The position numbers and the translations under genes are program-made. Below the pieces are notes generated by a model, which searched no databases, was not told where the DNA came from, and saw nothing but the letters and a program-made list of their open reading frames with translations. Source: Rhizobium phaseoli (GTDB lineage Bacteria; Pseudomonadota; Alphaproteobacteria; Rhizobiales; Rhizobiaceae). Taken from it: a DNA stretch of 64,000 nucleotides. This document shows, one piece after another, positions 32,383 to 40,479 of the stretch (positions are counted from its first letter, which is position 1; the number at the start of each line of letters is the position of its first letter). Location: contig NZ_WUFT01000015.1 of assembly GCF_010668805.1 (NCBI RefSeq), positions 1 through 64,000 of the forward strand, in the 5' to 3' direction.

Positions 32383-33729
32383 ATGGCCACACTGATGCCC
32401 GTTGCTCTGATCGACGACGACAAGGATCTGCGCCGCGCCACCGCCCAGACGCTCGAACTCGCCGGATTCTCGGTTTTCTCCTATGAGGGAGCGAAGGCCG
32501 CGCTTGCCGACCTTTCAGCCGACTTTGCCGGCCCCATCGTCACCGATATCCGCATGCCGGAGATCGACGGGCTGCAACTCTTCGCCACGCTGCAGACTAT
32601 GGATGTCGACCTGCCGGTGATCCTGATGACCGGGCACGGCGATATTCCGATGGCGGTTCAGGCAATCCAGGACGGTGCCTATGACTTCATCGCCAAGCCC
32701 TTCGCAGCCGATCGGCTCGTCCAAAGCGTGCGTCGCGCCAGCGAGAAGCGGCGGCTTATCCTGGAAAACCGCATGCTGCGCAAAGCGGCCGAAGACGCGC
32801 AGGAGAATTCGCCGCTGATCGGCCAGACGCCGGTCATGGAAAATCTGCGGAAGATCCTTCGCCATATCGCCGATACCGATGTCGACGTGCTCGTTGCCGG
32901 CGAAACCGGTAGCGGCAAGGAAGTAGTCGCCCAGATCCTGCATCAGTGGAGCCACCGCCGGAAGGGCAATTTCGTGGCGCTGAACTGCGGCGCCCTGCCC
33001 GAAACCGTCATCGAAAGCGAGTTGTTCGGCCACGAGGCCGGCGCCTTTACCGGCGCCCAAAAGCGCCGCACCGGCCGCATCGAACATGCAGGCGGCGGCA
33101 CGCTTTTCCTCGACGAGATCGAGAGCATGCCTGTTGCCACGCAGGTCAAGATGCTAAGGGTGCTGGAAATGCGCGAGATCACGCCGCTTGGCACCAACGA
33201 GGTGCGCCCGGTCGATCTGCGCGTCGTCGCGGCTGCCAAGATCGACCTCGGGGATCCCGATGTGCGAGGGGATTTTCGCGAGGATCTCTATTACCGGCTG
33301 AATGTCGTGACGATCTCTATTCCGCCGCTGCGAGAACGTCGCGACGACATTCCGTTGCTGTTTTCCCACTTCGCCGCCCGTGCCGCGGAACGCTTTCGCC
33401 GCGATGTCCCGCCGCTTTCAGAGACAGTGCGGCGCCATCTTGCCGCGCATGCATGGCCGGGCAATGTCCGCGAACTCTCGCATTATGCCGAACGTGTCGT
33501 GCTGGGCGTCGAAGGCGGCGGAGCTGCACTGGTCCCTGCCCAGCCGACTGGCGGCACGCTGCCCGAACGGCTGGAACGCTACGAGGCGGAAATAATCCGC
33601 GACGCGCTCACGGCCAATGACGGTGACGTGCGCAGCACCATCCAGGCACTCGGCATTCCGAGAAAGACGTTTTACGACAAGCTCCAGCGCCACGGCATCA
33701 ACCGCGGCGGCTATTCCGCGCGCAAATAA
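32383..33729 (+). CDS. dctD: C4-dicarboxylate response regulator DctD (sigma-54 activator)
   Basis: 448 residues, an NtrC-type activator. The receiver domain has VALIDDDKDLRRA, the phosphorylated aspartate in IVTDIRMPEIDG (about residue 54) and the lysine in FIAKPFAADR. The AAA+ domain has Walker A AGETGSGKEVVA, the sigma-54 contact loop EAGAFTGAQKR and Walker B GGTLFLDEIES. A Fis-type helix-turn-helix closes it (DVRSTIQALGIPRKTFYDKLQRHG). The gene begins four bases after the dctB stop, a tight operon. With RpoN it drives dctA. Confidence 0.97.
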   Translation: MATLMPVALIDDDKDLRRATAQTLELAGFSVFSYEGAKAALADLSADFAGPIVTDIRMPEIDGLQLFATLQTMDVDLPVILMTGHGDIPMAVQAIQDGAYDFIAKPFAADRLVQSVRRASEKRRLILENRMLRKAAEDAQENSPLIGQTPVMENLRKILRHIADTDVDVLVAGETGSGKEVVAQILHQWSHRRKGNFVALNCGALPETVIESELFGHEAGAFTGAQKRRTGRIEHAGGGTLFLDEIESMPVATQVKMLRVLEMREITPLGTNEVRPVDLRVVAAAKIDLGDPDVRGDFREDLYYRLNVVTISIPPLRERRDDIPLLFSHFAARAAERFRRDVPPLSETVRRHLAAHAWPGNVRELSHYAERVVLGVEGGGAALVPAQPTGGTLPERLERYEAEIIRDALTANDGDVRSTIQALGIPRKTFYDKLQRHGINRGGYSARK

Positions 33730-33735
33730 GAGGCT

Positions 33736-34203
33736 TTAGACTTCGACCAATCCCAGCTTCTTCACCTGCCGGATCGTCAGCATGGTGCGCACCGTATCGA
33801 CATGTTCGTTCGCCGTCAGCACCTCGATGACGAAATCCTGGAAGCGCGTGAGGTTCTCGGCCACGCAATGCAGCAGGAAATCGCTGTCGCCCGAGACCAT
33901 CCAGGCCTGGCGTACCAGCGGCCATTCGGTGGTGGCGGCGGCGAAGGCCTTGAGATTGCCTTCCGACTGGTGCTTGAGCCCAACCATGCAAAAAGCGACG
34001 AGGTCGAAGCCGAGCCGCGGGCTGTTCAGCATCGCGTGGTAACCCTCGATGATGCCCGCTTCCTCGAGCTTGCGCACCCGGCGCAGGCATGGCGGTGCCG
34101 AGATGCCGACGCGATCGGCAAGCTCCACATTGGTCATGCGGCCGTCGGCCTGCAACTCCCGGAGGATCTTTATGTCGATGACGTCGAGTTCGGCGCGACC
34201 CAC
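33736..34203 (-). CDS. lrp: Lrp/AsnC family transcriptional regulator
   Basis: 155 residues from a GTG at 34201-34203 (encoding xGRAELDVIDIKILRELQ) with GAAAGG seven bases upstream. An N-terminal helix-turn-helix (MTNVELADRVGISAPPCLRRVRKLEEAGII) is followed by the RAM ligand-binding domain. It converges on dctD (gap of six bases) and diverges from trxB. In Sinorhizobium the equivalent lrp gene sits beside trxB and the LPS core cluster, which fits lpcC here. The longer same-strand frame that continues upstream into trxB is not real coding sequence. Confidence 0.92.
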   Translation of the reverse strand: MGRAELDVIDIKILRELQADGRMTNVELADRVGISAPPCLRRVRKLEEAGIIEGYHAMLNSPRLGFDLVAFCMVGLKHQSEGNLKAFAAATTEWPLVRQAWMVSGDSDFLLHCVAENLTRFQDFVIEVLTANEHVDTVRTMLTIRQVKKLGLVEV

Positions 34204-34434
34204 ATCATTGCCTTTCTTTAATTCTCCGCGGGGAGCTTCTATATAAAGCGGCGGAATACGCAAGAATGTTTCACGCCAGTGACGGATTCTTGCACATCCG
34301 GGCGATTTGCCTTGTTGGTAACGCAAGGCTGCCCTTGAATAAAAGCATTGGACGTTCATAAATGGCGCAGGGACCGCGAAACGGCCGCAATCGCCACTTA
34401 GCCGCCGCCCTCCCGCCAGTCGAAAGGAAATGAC

Positions 34435-35409
34435 ATGCCCGCCCGCCATACCAAGGTGCTCATCATCGGTTCCGGACCCGCAGGCTATACCGCCGCGGTC
34501 TATGCCGCGCGCGCCATGCTGAAGCCGGTTTTGATCGCCGGTCTCGAACAGGGCGGCCAGCTGATGATCACCACCGATGTGGAGAATTATCCGGGCTTTG
34601 CCGATCCGATCCAGGGTCCCTGGCTGATGGAACAGATGCTGCAGCAGGCAAAACATGTCGGCGCCGAGATCATCAACGACGTCGTGACCGAAGTCGACAT
34701 GAACCAGCGCCCCTTCGTCGCCCGCACCGACAGCGGCCAGGTCTGGACTGCCGATACGCTGATCATTGCCACCGGCGCCAAGGCCAAGTGGCTCGGCATC
34801 GAGAGCGAGCAGCATTTCCAGGGCTTCGGCGTTTCGGCCTGCGCCACCTGCGACGGTTTCTTCTATCGCAACAAGGATGTGATCGTGGTCGGCGGCGGCA
34901 ACAGCGCCGTCGAGGAAGCGCTTTATCTCTCCAACATCGCCAAATCGGTGACATTGGTCCACCGCCGCGACTTCTTCCGGGCCGAAAAGATCCTGCAGGA
35001 ACGCCTGTTCTCCAAGGAGAACGTCAAGGTATTGTGGAACACCGAAGTGGCCGAAATCACCGGCACGCCGGCCAAGCCGCCGATGCCGCAATCCGTTTCG
35101 GGCGCGCGGCTGCGTGACGTCAGGACCGGCGCGATCACCGAGATGGTCGTCGACGGCGTCTTCGTTGCCATTGGCCATGCGCCGGCAACCGAGCTCTTCA
35201 AGGACAAATTGAAGCTGAAGGACAATGGTTATCTCTGGACCGCGCCGGATTCGACTGCGACGAGCCTGGAGGGGGTCTATGCCGCCGGCGACGTGACCGA
35301 CGATACATTCCGCCAGGCGATCACTGCCGCCGGGCTGGGGTGCATGGCAGCGCTTGAAGCCGAGCGATACCTGACGGGCCACATGCCTGTCGCTGTGGCC
35401 GCGGAGTAA
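34435..35409 (+). CDS. trxB: Thioredoxin reductase
   Basis: 324 residues. This flavoprotein reduces thioredoxin with NADPH. The FAD site is IIGSGPAGYTAAVYAARA at the N-terminus, the redox-active disulfide is in SACATCDGFFYRN (CxxC near 137-140), the NADPH site is VVGGGNSAVEEALYLS, and the C-terminal FAD motif is GVYAAGDVTDDTFRQ. GAAAGGAAATGAC surrounds the start. The redox-linked regulator gene lsrB follows 22 bases after the stop, so they may share a transcript. Confidence 0.97.
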   Translation: MPARHTKVLIIGSGPAGYTAAVYAARAMLKPVLIAGLEQGGQLMITTDVENYPGFADPIQGPWLMEQMLQQAKHVGAEIINDVVTEVDMNQRPFVARTDSGQVWTADTLIIATGAKAKWLGIESEQHFQGFGVSACATCDGFFYRNKDVIVVGGGNSAVEEALYLSNIAKSVTLVHRRDFFRAEKILQERLFSKENVKVLWNTEVAEITGTPAKPPMPQSVSGARLRDVRTGAITEMVVDGVFVAIGHAPATELFKDKLKLKDNGYLWTAPDSTATSLEGVYAAGDVTDDTFRQAITAAGLGCMAALEAERYLTGHMPVAVAAE

Positions 35410-35431
35410 GATCGGCATGAGGGGTGGGGGA

Positions 35432-36328
35432 ATGCCATTGGATTGGGACAAGCTGCGTATTTTTCACGCAGCTGCCGAGGCGGGTTCGTTCACGCACGCG
35501 GCGGACAAACTGCATCTGTCCCAATCCGCCATCAGCCGCCAGGTCAGCGCGCTGGAGCAGGATGTCGGCACAAAGCTGTTTCATCGCCATGCACGCGGCC
35601 TGATCCTGACGGAACAGGGTGAGCTGCTGTACCGCACTGCCCATGACGTGCTGCTGAAGCTCGAAACGGTGAAGATGCAGCTTACCGAGACCAATGAGAC
35701 GCCGTCCGGCAAGCTGCGCGTCACCACGACGGTCGGCCTCGGCCAGGGCTGGCTGACCGACAAGATCCAGGAATTCCTGCAGCTCTATCCCGATGTGCAG
35801 ATCCAGCTGATCCTCGACAACGAGGAAGTGGATGTGAACATGCGCCATGCCGACTGCGCGATCCGCCTGCGCCAGCCGCAGCAATCCGACCTCATCCAGC
35901 GCAAACTCTTCACCGTGCACATGCACGTCTATGCGGCCCCCTCCTACATCAATCGCCATGGCGAGCCGCAGAAGATCGAGGATCTCGACAATCACCGCAT
36001 CATCACTTTCGGTGAGCCGGCACCGAGTTACCTGCTCGACGTCAACTGGCTGGAGGTCGCCGGCCGCTCGTCAGACAACAAGCGTATCCCGCATCTGCAG
36101 ATCAACAGCCAGACCTCGATCAAGCGCGCCGCCCTGCTCGGCATCGGCGTCGCCTGCCTGCCGGACTACATCGTCGGCCGCGACCCGGGCCTGATTCAGC
36201 TGGCGATCAATGCCGACGTTCCCTCCTTCGACACCTATTTTTGCTATCCCGATGAGATCAAGAACGCCGCCAAGCTGAAAGCTTTTCGCGATTTCATCGT
36301 CAGCAAGGCCAGAAACTGGAACTTCTAG
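35432..36328 (+). CDS. lsrB: LysR family regulator LsrB (VtlR-like)
   Basis: 298 residues from the ATG at 35432 (MPLDWDKLRIF), preceded by GGGGTGGGGGA; an ATG at 35417 would add five residues. N-terminal helix-turn-helix (AGSFTHAADKLHLSQSAISRQVSALE) and a LysR substrate domain with three cysteines (142, 242, 271). Rhizobial LsrB is a redox-responsive regulator of LPS and oxidative stress genes, and its relative VtlR in Brucella and Agrobacterium activates AbcR sRNAs. The trxB-lsrB-sRNA-arsR order here matches Sinorhizobium. The TAG stop is the first three bases of a palindromic repeat. Confidence 0.9.
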   Translation: MPLDWDKLRIFHAAAEAGSFTHAADKLHLSQSAISRQVSALEQDVGTKLFHRHARGLILTEQGELLYRTAHDVLLKLETVKMQLTETNETPSGKLRVTTTVGLGQGWLTDKIQEFLQLYPDVQIQLILDNEEVDVNMRHADCAIRLRQPQQSDLIQRKLFTVHMHVYAAPSYINRHGEPQKIEDLDNHRIITFGEPAPSYLLDVNWLEVAGRSSDNKRIPHLQINSQTSIKRAALLGIGVACLPDYIVGRDPGLIQLAINADVPSFDTYFCYPDEIKNAAKLKAFRDFIVSKARNWNF

Positions 36329-36438
36329 AGCATGATGCCGAAAAGTGTGCGCGGTTTTCGGTCGACCTCATGCTCAGCTCTTTTGATTTAGATTCGGATG
36401 TTTTTAGGCCGGACCGGCCTTAAATCACCCGGATCTAG
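36326..36438. repeat. Palindromic repeat, family A, copy 2
   Basis: Begins with the lsrB stop codon (TAGAGCATGATGCCG). It has hairpin GAGCATGATGCCGAAAA / TTTTCGG..TCATGCTC and a second arm centred on GGCCGGACCGGCC, ending GATCTAG. Related to 1584-1695. Confidence 0.8.
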
Positions 36439-36472
36439 ACCAGATTTATAGAATGATTTCCATACTATGCGG

Positions 36473-36496
36473 TATGCGCATAACTGGCATGCACAA
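36473..36496. promoter_or_regulatory. Conserved upstream element of the sRNA genes
   Basis: A palindrome TATGCGCATA (36473-36482) followed by GCATGCACAAA, centred about 60 bases upstream of the first sRNA start. The second sRNA carries GCGCATA and ATGCACAAA in the same spacing (about 36693-36721). A shared activator site, possibly for LsrB, is inferred. Confidence 0.45.
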
Positions 36497-36503
36497 ATAA
36501 GGG

Positions 36504-36532
36504 TTGCCGTTTGCACATTAAACCACCATATC
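36504..36532 (+). promoter_or_regulatory. Promoter of AbcR-like sRNA 1
   Basis: TTGCCG - 17 bases - CATATC. The same layout precedes the second sRNA. The predicted start is the A at 36539. Confidence 0.7.
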
Positions 36533-36538
36533 GCTCAT

Positions 36539-36655
36539 AGCCGATGCACATGGTGGCTTTTCCTCCCAGTTCCACCGCATTAGCTGTTCCCCTCTGGAGG
36601 TTTTTGACCTTCACACTTATAAAGGGCCCTGGTTTTCCAGTGGCCCTCTTTTTTT
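36539..36655 (+). ncRNA. abcR1: AbcR-type trans-acting sRNA, copy 1
   Basis: About 117 nt. It contains CCTCCCAGTTCCACCGCATT and CTGTTCCCCTCTGGAGG, the anti-Shine-Dalgarno-like motifs of the rhizobial AbcR (alpha-r15) family. It ends in an intrinsic terminator AGGGCC-CTGG-TTTT-CCAG-T-GGCCCT plus seven T. AbcR RNAs bind Hfq and silence ABC transporter and other mRNAs by pairing near their ribosome sites. The position between lsrB and an arsR gene is that of the tandem pair in Sinorhizobium. Which copy corresponds to AbcR1 or AbcR2 is not certain. Confidence 0.88.
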
Positions 36656-36728
36656 GCCTTGCTTCCTCGGGAAATGCCGCACCGCAAAAAAATTGTGCGG
36701 CGCATAGCAGATATGCACAAAAAAAGCA

Positions 36729-36757
36729 TTGAAACCTGCCTAAGGAAGCACCATATC
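36729..36757 (+). promoter_or_regulatory. Promoter of AbcR-like sRNA 2
   Basis: TTGAAA - 17 bases - CATATC, then six bases to the predicted start at A 36764, exactly as for copy 1. Confidence 0.7.
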
Positions 36758-36763
36758 CCTTTC

Positions 36764-36879
36764 AGCTGATGCATCTTGTGGTTTCTCTCCCAGTACCACC
36801 GCATTAGCTGTTCCCCTCTGGAGGTTTTTGACCTTCACAATTATAAGGGCCCTGGTTTTCCGGTGGCCCTCTTTTTTTG
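36764..36879 (+). ncRNA. abcR2: AbcR-type trans-acting sRNA, copy 2
   Basis: About 116 nt. It is nearly identical to copy 1 from CCACCGCATTAGCTG through the terminator (AGGGCC-CTGG-TTTT-CCGG-T-GGCCCT and T7), but differs in the first 30 nt (GCATCTTGTGG against GCACATGGTGG; CTCTCCCAGTACC against CCTCCCAGTTCC). The divergence lies around the first unpaired target-binding loop, so the copies may have partly different targets. Each has its own promoter and terminator. Confidence 0.88.
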
Positions 36880-36948
36880 CCCAAAATTTACCCAATCCAT
36901 AAAACTCGCGGCCTCACGCCTCCGTGATTTGCATATCGACGTCTAACG

Positions 36949-36962
36949 ATCGATATATCGAT
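36949..36962. promoter_or_regulatory. Palindrome upstream of arsR, probable operator
   Basis: ATCGATATATCGAT is a perfect 14-base palindrome, 24 bases before the arsR start, suited to autoregulation by the ArsR dimer. A partial copy (ATATCGA) lies at 36933. Confidence 0.5.
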
Positions 36963-36986
36963 AGAACACGATTTATAGTTCGGTGA

Positions 36987-37286
36987 ATGACGATGGACAA
37001 AGACGAGATCATCAAGGCGCTCGCCCATCCGACGCGGATGGAAATTCTGAACTGGCTGAAAAATCCAGAGCAACATTTCCCCTCGCAGGAGCATCCCCTC
37101 GAAATGGGCGTCTGCGCCAGCCAGTTCGAGCGCTGCGGCCTGTCGCAGTCGACGGTCTCGGCCCATTTGGGAACGTTGCATCGCGCCGGCCTCGTCAGCA
37201 CCAAACGCGTCGGTCAGTGGATCTTCTACAAACGCAACGAAGAAACGATCGCCGCCTTCCTCAAGCAACTGACGCAGGACCTTTAA
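36987..37286 (+). CDS. ArsR-family helix-turn-helix regulator
   Basis: 99 residues. A winged helix with LAHPTRMEILNWLKNP at the N-terminus, recognition helix CGLSQSTVSAHLGTLHRAGLV and wing KRVGQWIFYKRN. No classical metal site (CVC or similar) is present, but cysteines 43 and 50 flank the recognition region and could sense oxidants or electrophiles. The MFS exporter begins one base after its stop, and an old yellow enzyme gene follows; all three probably form an operon it represses through the palindrome at 36949. An ATG two codons downstream is an alternative start. Confidence 0.9.
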   Translation: MTMDKDEIIKALAHPTRMEILNWLKNPEQHFPSQEHPLEMGVCASQFERCGLSQSTVSAHLGTLHRAGLVSTKRVGQWIFYKRNEETIAAFLKQLTQDL

Positions 37287-37287
37287 A

Positions 37288-38454
37288 ATGCCCCTCGCCC
37301 TCCTCGTTCTCGCCTTGAGCTCGTTTGCGATAGGCACCACCGAATTCGTCATCATGGGTCTTCTGCCCGAGGTCGCCACCGATCTCTCGGTCAGCATTCC
37401 GCAGGCCGGGTGGCTGGTAACCGGTTATGCACTGGCGGTCGCAATCGGCGCCCCGGTAATGGCTGTTTCGACGGCCAAGCTGAAGCGCCGCACCGCCCTG
37501 ATCGCGCTGATGGCCTTTTTCATCGCCGGCAACCTGCTTTGCGCGCTGGCAAGCGACTACTGGGTGCTGATGATCGCCCGTGTCGTGACCGCGCTTTGCC
37601 ACGGCGCCTTCTTCGGCATCGGTTCGGTCGTTGCCGCCGGCCTCGTCGCCGAAGACCGCAAGGCCCGCGCAGTTGCACTGATGTTTACCGGCCTGACGCT
37701 TGCCAACGTTCTCGGCGTACCGCTCGGCACCGCCATCGGGCAGGCCTATGGCTGGCGCGCCACCTTTGGGGTCGTCACCGTCATCGGCGTCGTCACCATA
37801 TCAGGCCTGATCGCCATCCTGCCCAGGGATAAGCAGCAGGAAAACGGCAGTATCCTGCGCGAGATCGCAGCACTCAAGAATGGCCGCCTGTGGCTGGCTC
37901 TCTCCACCACCGTCTTCTTCGCTGCCTCGATGTTCGCCCTCTTCACCTATATCGCCCCGTTGCTGCGCGACGTCACCGGCGTTTCGCCGGAAGGCGTCAC
38001 CTGGACGCTGTTCCTGATCGGCCTCGGACTGACCATCGGCAATCTCGTCGGCGGCAAACTTGCCGACTGGCGTCTTGGAGCGACGCTTGCCGGCGTCTTC
38101 TCCGCAATCGCCCTCACCTCGATCGTCTTCAGTTATACCAGCCGCTTCTTCATCCCGGCTGAAATCACGCTCTTCCTCTGGGCACTAGCAAGCTTTGCCG
38201 CCGTGCCGGCGCTCCAGGTCGGCGTCGTCGGCTTTGGCAAGGACGCCCCGAACCTGGTTTCAACCATCAATATCGGCGCCTTCAACACCGGCAATGCACT
38301 CGGCGCCTGGGTTGGCGGCCTCGTCATCAATGCCGGCTTCGATCTCACCCGCGTGCCGCTCGCCGCAGCCCTGATGGCCCTGATCGGCCTCGGCGCGACT
38401 GGACTCACCTATCTCTCCGCCCGGGGCCGAGCCGCCCTCGCCCCCGCTGAGTGA
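37288..38454 (+). CDS. DHA1-type MFS transporter (AraJ/YdhP-like)
   Basis: 388 residues, 12 predicted helices. The N-terminus LALSSFAIGTTEFVIMGLLPEVA is typical of the AraJ/YdhP/NepI-like group of exporters. The loop 2-3 motif is replaced by AKLKRRTALIAL. These proteins expel sugars, purines or drugs; no substrate can be assigned. It starts one base after arsR, so the two are translationally coupled, and the ene-reductase gene follows 25 bases later. Repression by the ArsR protein is likely. Confidence 0.93.
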   Translation: MPLALLVLALSSFAIGTTEFVIMGLLPEVATDLSVSIPQAGWLVTGYALAVAIGAPVMAVSTAKLKRRTALIALMAFFIAGNLLCALASDYWVLMIARVVTALCHGAFFGIGSVVAAGLVAEDRKARAVALMFTGLTLANVLGVPLGTAIGQAYGWRATFGVVTVIGVVTISGLIAILPRDKQQENGSILREIAALKNGRLWLALSTTVFFAASMFALFTYIAPLLRDVTGVSPEGVTWTLFLIGLGLTIGNLVGGKLADWRLGATLAGVFSAIALTSIVFSYTSRFFIPAEITLFLWALASFAAVPALQVGVVGFGKDAPNLVSTINIGAFNTGNALGAWVGGLVINAGFDLTRVPLAAALMALIGLGATGLTYLSARGRAALAPAE

Positions 38455-38479
38455 ACTTCCCGCAAAAGAAAGGACCATC

Positions 38480-39604
38480 ATGGCTAAGCTTTTCGAACCC
38501 ACCAAGGTCGGCGATATCGCAGTCAAGAACCGCATCGTCATGGCGCCGCTCACCCGCAACCGCTCGCCGGGCGCAATTCCGAACGACCTCAACGTCGAAT
38601 ATTACCGCCAGCGCGCCACGGCTGGCCTGATCATTACCGAAGCGACCGCGATCACCCATCAGGGCCAGGGTTATGCCAATGTGCCCGGCCTTTATACCAA
38701 AGAGGCTCTCGACGGCTGGAAGCGCGTGACCGACGCCGTCCACGCTGGCGGCGGCAAGATCGTCGTCCAGATGTGGCATGTCGGCCGCATTTCGCACACG
38801 ACGCTGCAACCGAATGGCGGCAAGCCGGTTTCCTCGACCGACCGCGTCGCCAAGGCCAAGACCTATCTGGTCAGTGCCGACGGCAGCGGCAGTTTTGCCG
38901 ACACCTCCGAGCCGCGCGCGCTTGAAACCGCCGAAATCCCCGGCATCATCGAGGATTACCGCAAGGCCGCCCGCGCGGCGATCGACGCCGGTTTCGACGG
39001 CGTCGAGATCCATGGCGCCAACGGCTACCTGCTCGACCAGTTCATCCGTGACGGCGTCAACGACCGTACGGACCAATATGGCGGCTCGATCGACAACCGC
39101 ATCCGTTTGACCCTAGAGGTTGTCGATGCCGTGGTGAGAGAAATCGGCGCCGGCCGCACCGCGATCCGCATCTCTCCGGTGACGCCGTCGGGTGAAAGCT
39201 ACGATTCCGATCCGCAGGCGACCTTCGCCCATGTCGTCGAAGGCCTGGCAAAATACGATCTCGCCTATATCCATGTCATCGAAGGCCAGACCGGCGGCGA
39301 TCGCGACTACCGCCAGGGCGACAATCCGTCCTTCGATTATAAGGCGTTGCGCCAAGTCTATGAAAAGGCCGGCGGCAAGGCCGACTGGATGGTCAATAAC
39401 GGCTATGACCGGGAACTGGCGATCGACACCGTCGAAAGCGGCCGCGCCGATCTCGTCGCCTTCGGCAAGCCCTTCATCGCCAATCCCGATCTCGTCGAAC
39501 GGTTGGCGAAGAACCTGCCGCTGAACACGCCCGACCAGTCGACCTTCTATGGCGGCACCGCCAACGGCTATCTCGATTATCCCGTCCTCGAAAAGGTCGC
39601 CTGA
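38480..39604 (+). CDS. Old yellow enzyme-type alkene reductase (NemA-like)
   Basis: 374 residues. An FMN-containing TIM barrel that reduces activated C=C bonds (N-ethylmaleimide, enones, nitro compounds) with NADPH. Family features: MAPLTRNRSPG (FMN/substrate), QMWHVGRISHTTLQPNGGKPVSS, EIHGANGYLLDQFIRDGVNDRTDQYGGSIDNR with the His-Asn pair, and phosphate-binding FGKPFIANPDLVERL. AAAGAAAGGACCATC precedes the ATG. It is the third gene of an arsR-MFS-reductase unit, which suggests a combined efflux and detoxification response to electrophiles. Confidence 0.94.
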   Translation: MAKLFEPTKVGDIAVKNRIVMAPLTRNRSPGAIPNDLNVEYYRQRATAGLIITEATAITHQGQGYANVPGLYTKEALDGWKRVTDAVHAGGGKIVVQMWHVGRISHTTLQPNGGKPVSSTDRVAKAKTYLVSADGSGSFADTSEPRALETAEIPGIIEDYRKAARAAIDAGFDGVEIHGANGYLLDQFIRDGVNDRTDQYGGSIDNRIRLTLEVVDAVVREIGAGRTAIRISPVTPSGESYDSDPQATFAHVVEGLAKYDLAYIHVIEGQTGGDRDYRQGDNPSFDYKALRQVYEKAGGKADWMVNNGYDRELAIDTVESGRADLVAFGKPFIANPDLVERLAKNLPLNTPDQSTFYGGTANGYLDYPVLEKVA

Positions 39605-39623
39605 GCCTTTCCTCATGAACGCG

Positions 39624-39645
39624 AATCCCGCCGAAAGGCGGGATT
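39624..39645 (+). terminator. Terminator of the arsR-MFS-reductase unit
   Basis: A nine-base stem AATCCCGCC / GGCGGGATT with a GAAA loop, followed by TCCATTTCC, 20 bases past the reductase stop. Confidence 0.75.
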
Positions 39646-39678
39646 TCCATTTCCGACACGCCTCCGTAAGGTGCCATC

Positions 39679-40479
39679 ATGTTCGCTCCCCATCTTGATC
39701 GCTGGTCGCTGATATCAGACGGCGAACCCATCATCACTCATTCGAGCCACCTGTTGCCGGTCATCTGGCAGGAGAAGCCCGCCATGCTGAAAGTGGCGGC
39801 CGATATCGACGAACGATACGGCGCGCTGTTGATGCAATGGTGGGCGGGTGATGGCGCTGCTCATGTCTATGCCCAGGAAGGCGACGCCGTGCTTTTGGAA
39901 AGGGCGATGGGAAAACGCTCGCTGCTTGCCATGGCGATGAACGGCGAGGACGACGAGGCGAGCCGCATCCTCTGCCGAACGGCGGCACGGCTGCATGCGC
40001 CGCGCGAAAAACCGCTTCCTGATCCCGTGCCCCTTGCCCGTTGGTTCCGCGATCTGGAACCGGCAGCCAAAAAACATGGCGGCACGCTTGCCAATTGCTC
40101 AGCGATTGCCGACGCCCTGCTTGCCGACCAGCGCGACCTCACCGTCCTGCATGGCGATATTCATCACGAGAACATTCTCGACTTCGAGGCGCGTGGCTGG
40201 CTGGCGATTGATCCGAAACGGCTCCATGGCGAGCGCGGCTTCGATTTCGCCAATATCTTCGCCAATGAGGAACTGCCTGTTATCACCGATCCCGCCCGTT
40301 TCCGCCGCCAGCTCGCCGTCGTTTCGGCCGAGGCCCGGCTGGAGTCAAAACGGCTGCTGCAATGGATTGCCGCCTATTCCGGCCTTTCCGCCGCTTGGTT
40401 CCTCAGCGACGCAGACACGCAGCAGGCGGAGACGGCTCTGACAGTCGCCCGGCTCGCCCTCGCTGAATTAGAGGCTTAA
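39679..40479 (+). CDS. Aminoglycoside/hydroxyurea kinase-type phosphotransferase
   Basis: 266 residues, of the APH(6)/StrB-like family that phosphorylates streptomycin or hydroxyurea. The catalytic loop is VLHGDIHHENILDF (Asp about 158) and the Mg-binding segment is AIDPKRLHGERGFDFANIF, both as in StrB relatives. Chromosomal rhizobial members have no proven substrate, so resistance is only a possibility. GTAAGGTGCCATC precedes the ATG. Its end overlaps the convergent oxidoreductase by four bases. Confidence 0.88.
   Translation: MFAPHLDRWSLISDGEPIITHSSHLLPVIWQEKPAMLKVAADIDERYGALLMQWWAGDGAAHVYAQEGDAVLLERAMGKRSLLAMAMNGEDDEASRILCRTAARLHAPREKPLPDPVPLARWFRDLEPAAKKHGGTLANCSAIADALLADQRDLTVLHGDIHHENILDFEARGWLAIDPKRLHGERGFDFANIFANEELPVITDPARFRRQLAVVSAEARLESKRLLQWIAAYSGLSAAWFLSDADTQQAETALTVARLALAELEA

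Noticed and set aside
34204..35451. Minus-strand extension of lrp upstream into trxB
   Set aside because: The frame stays open, but only the part from the GTG at 34203 matches Lrp; the rest is antisense to trxB.
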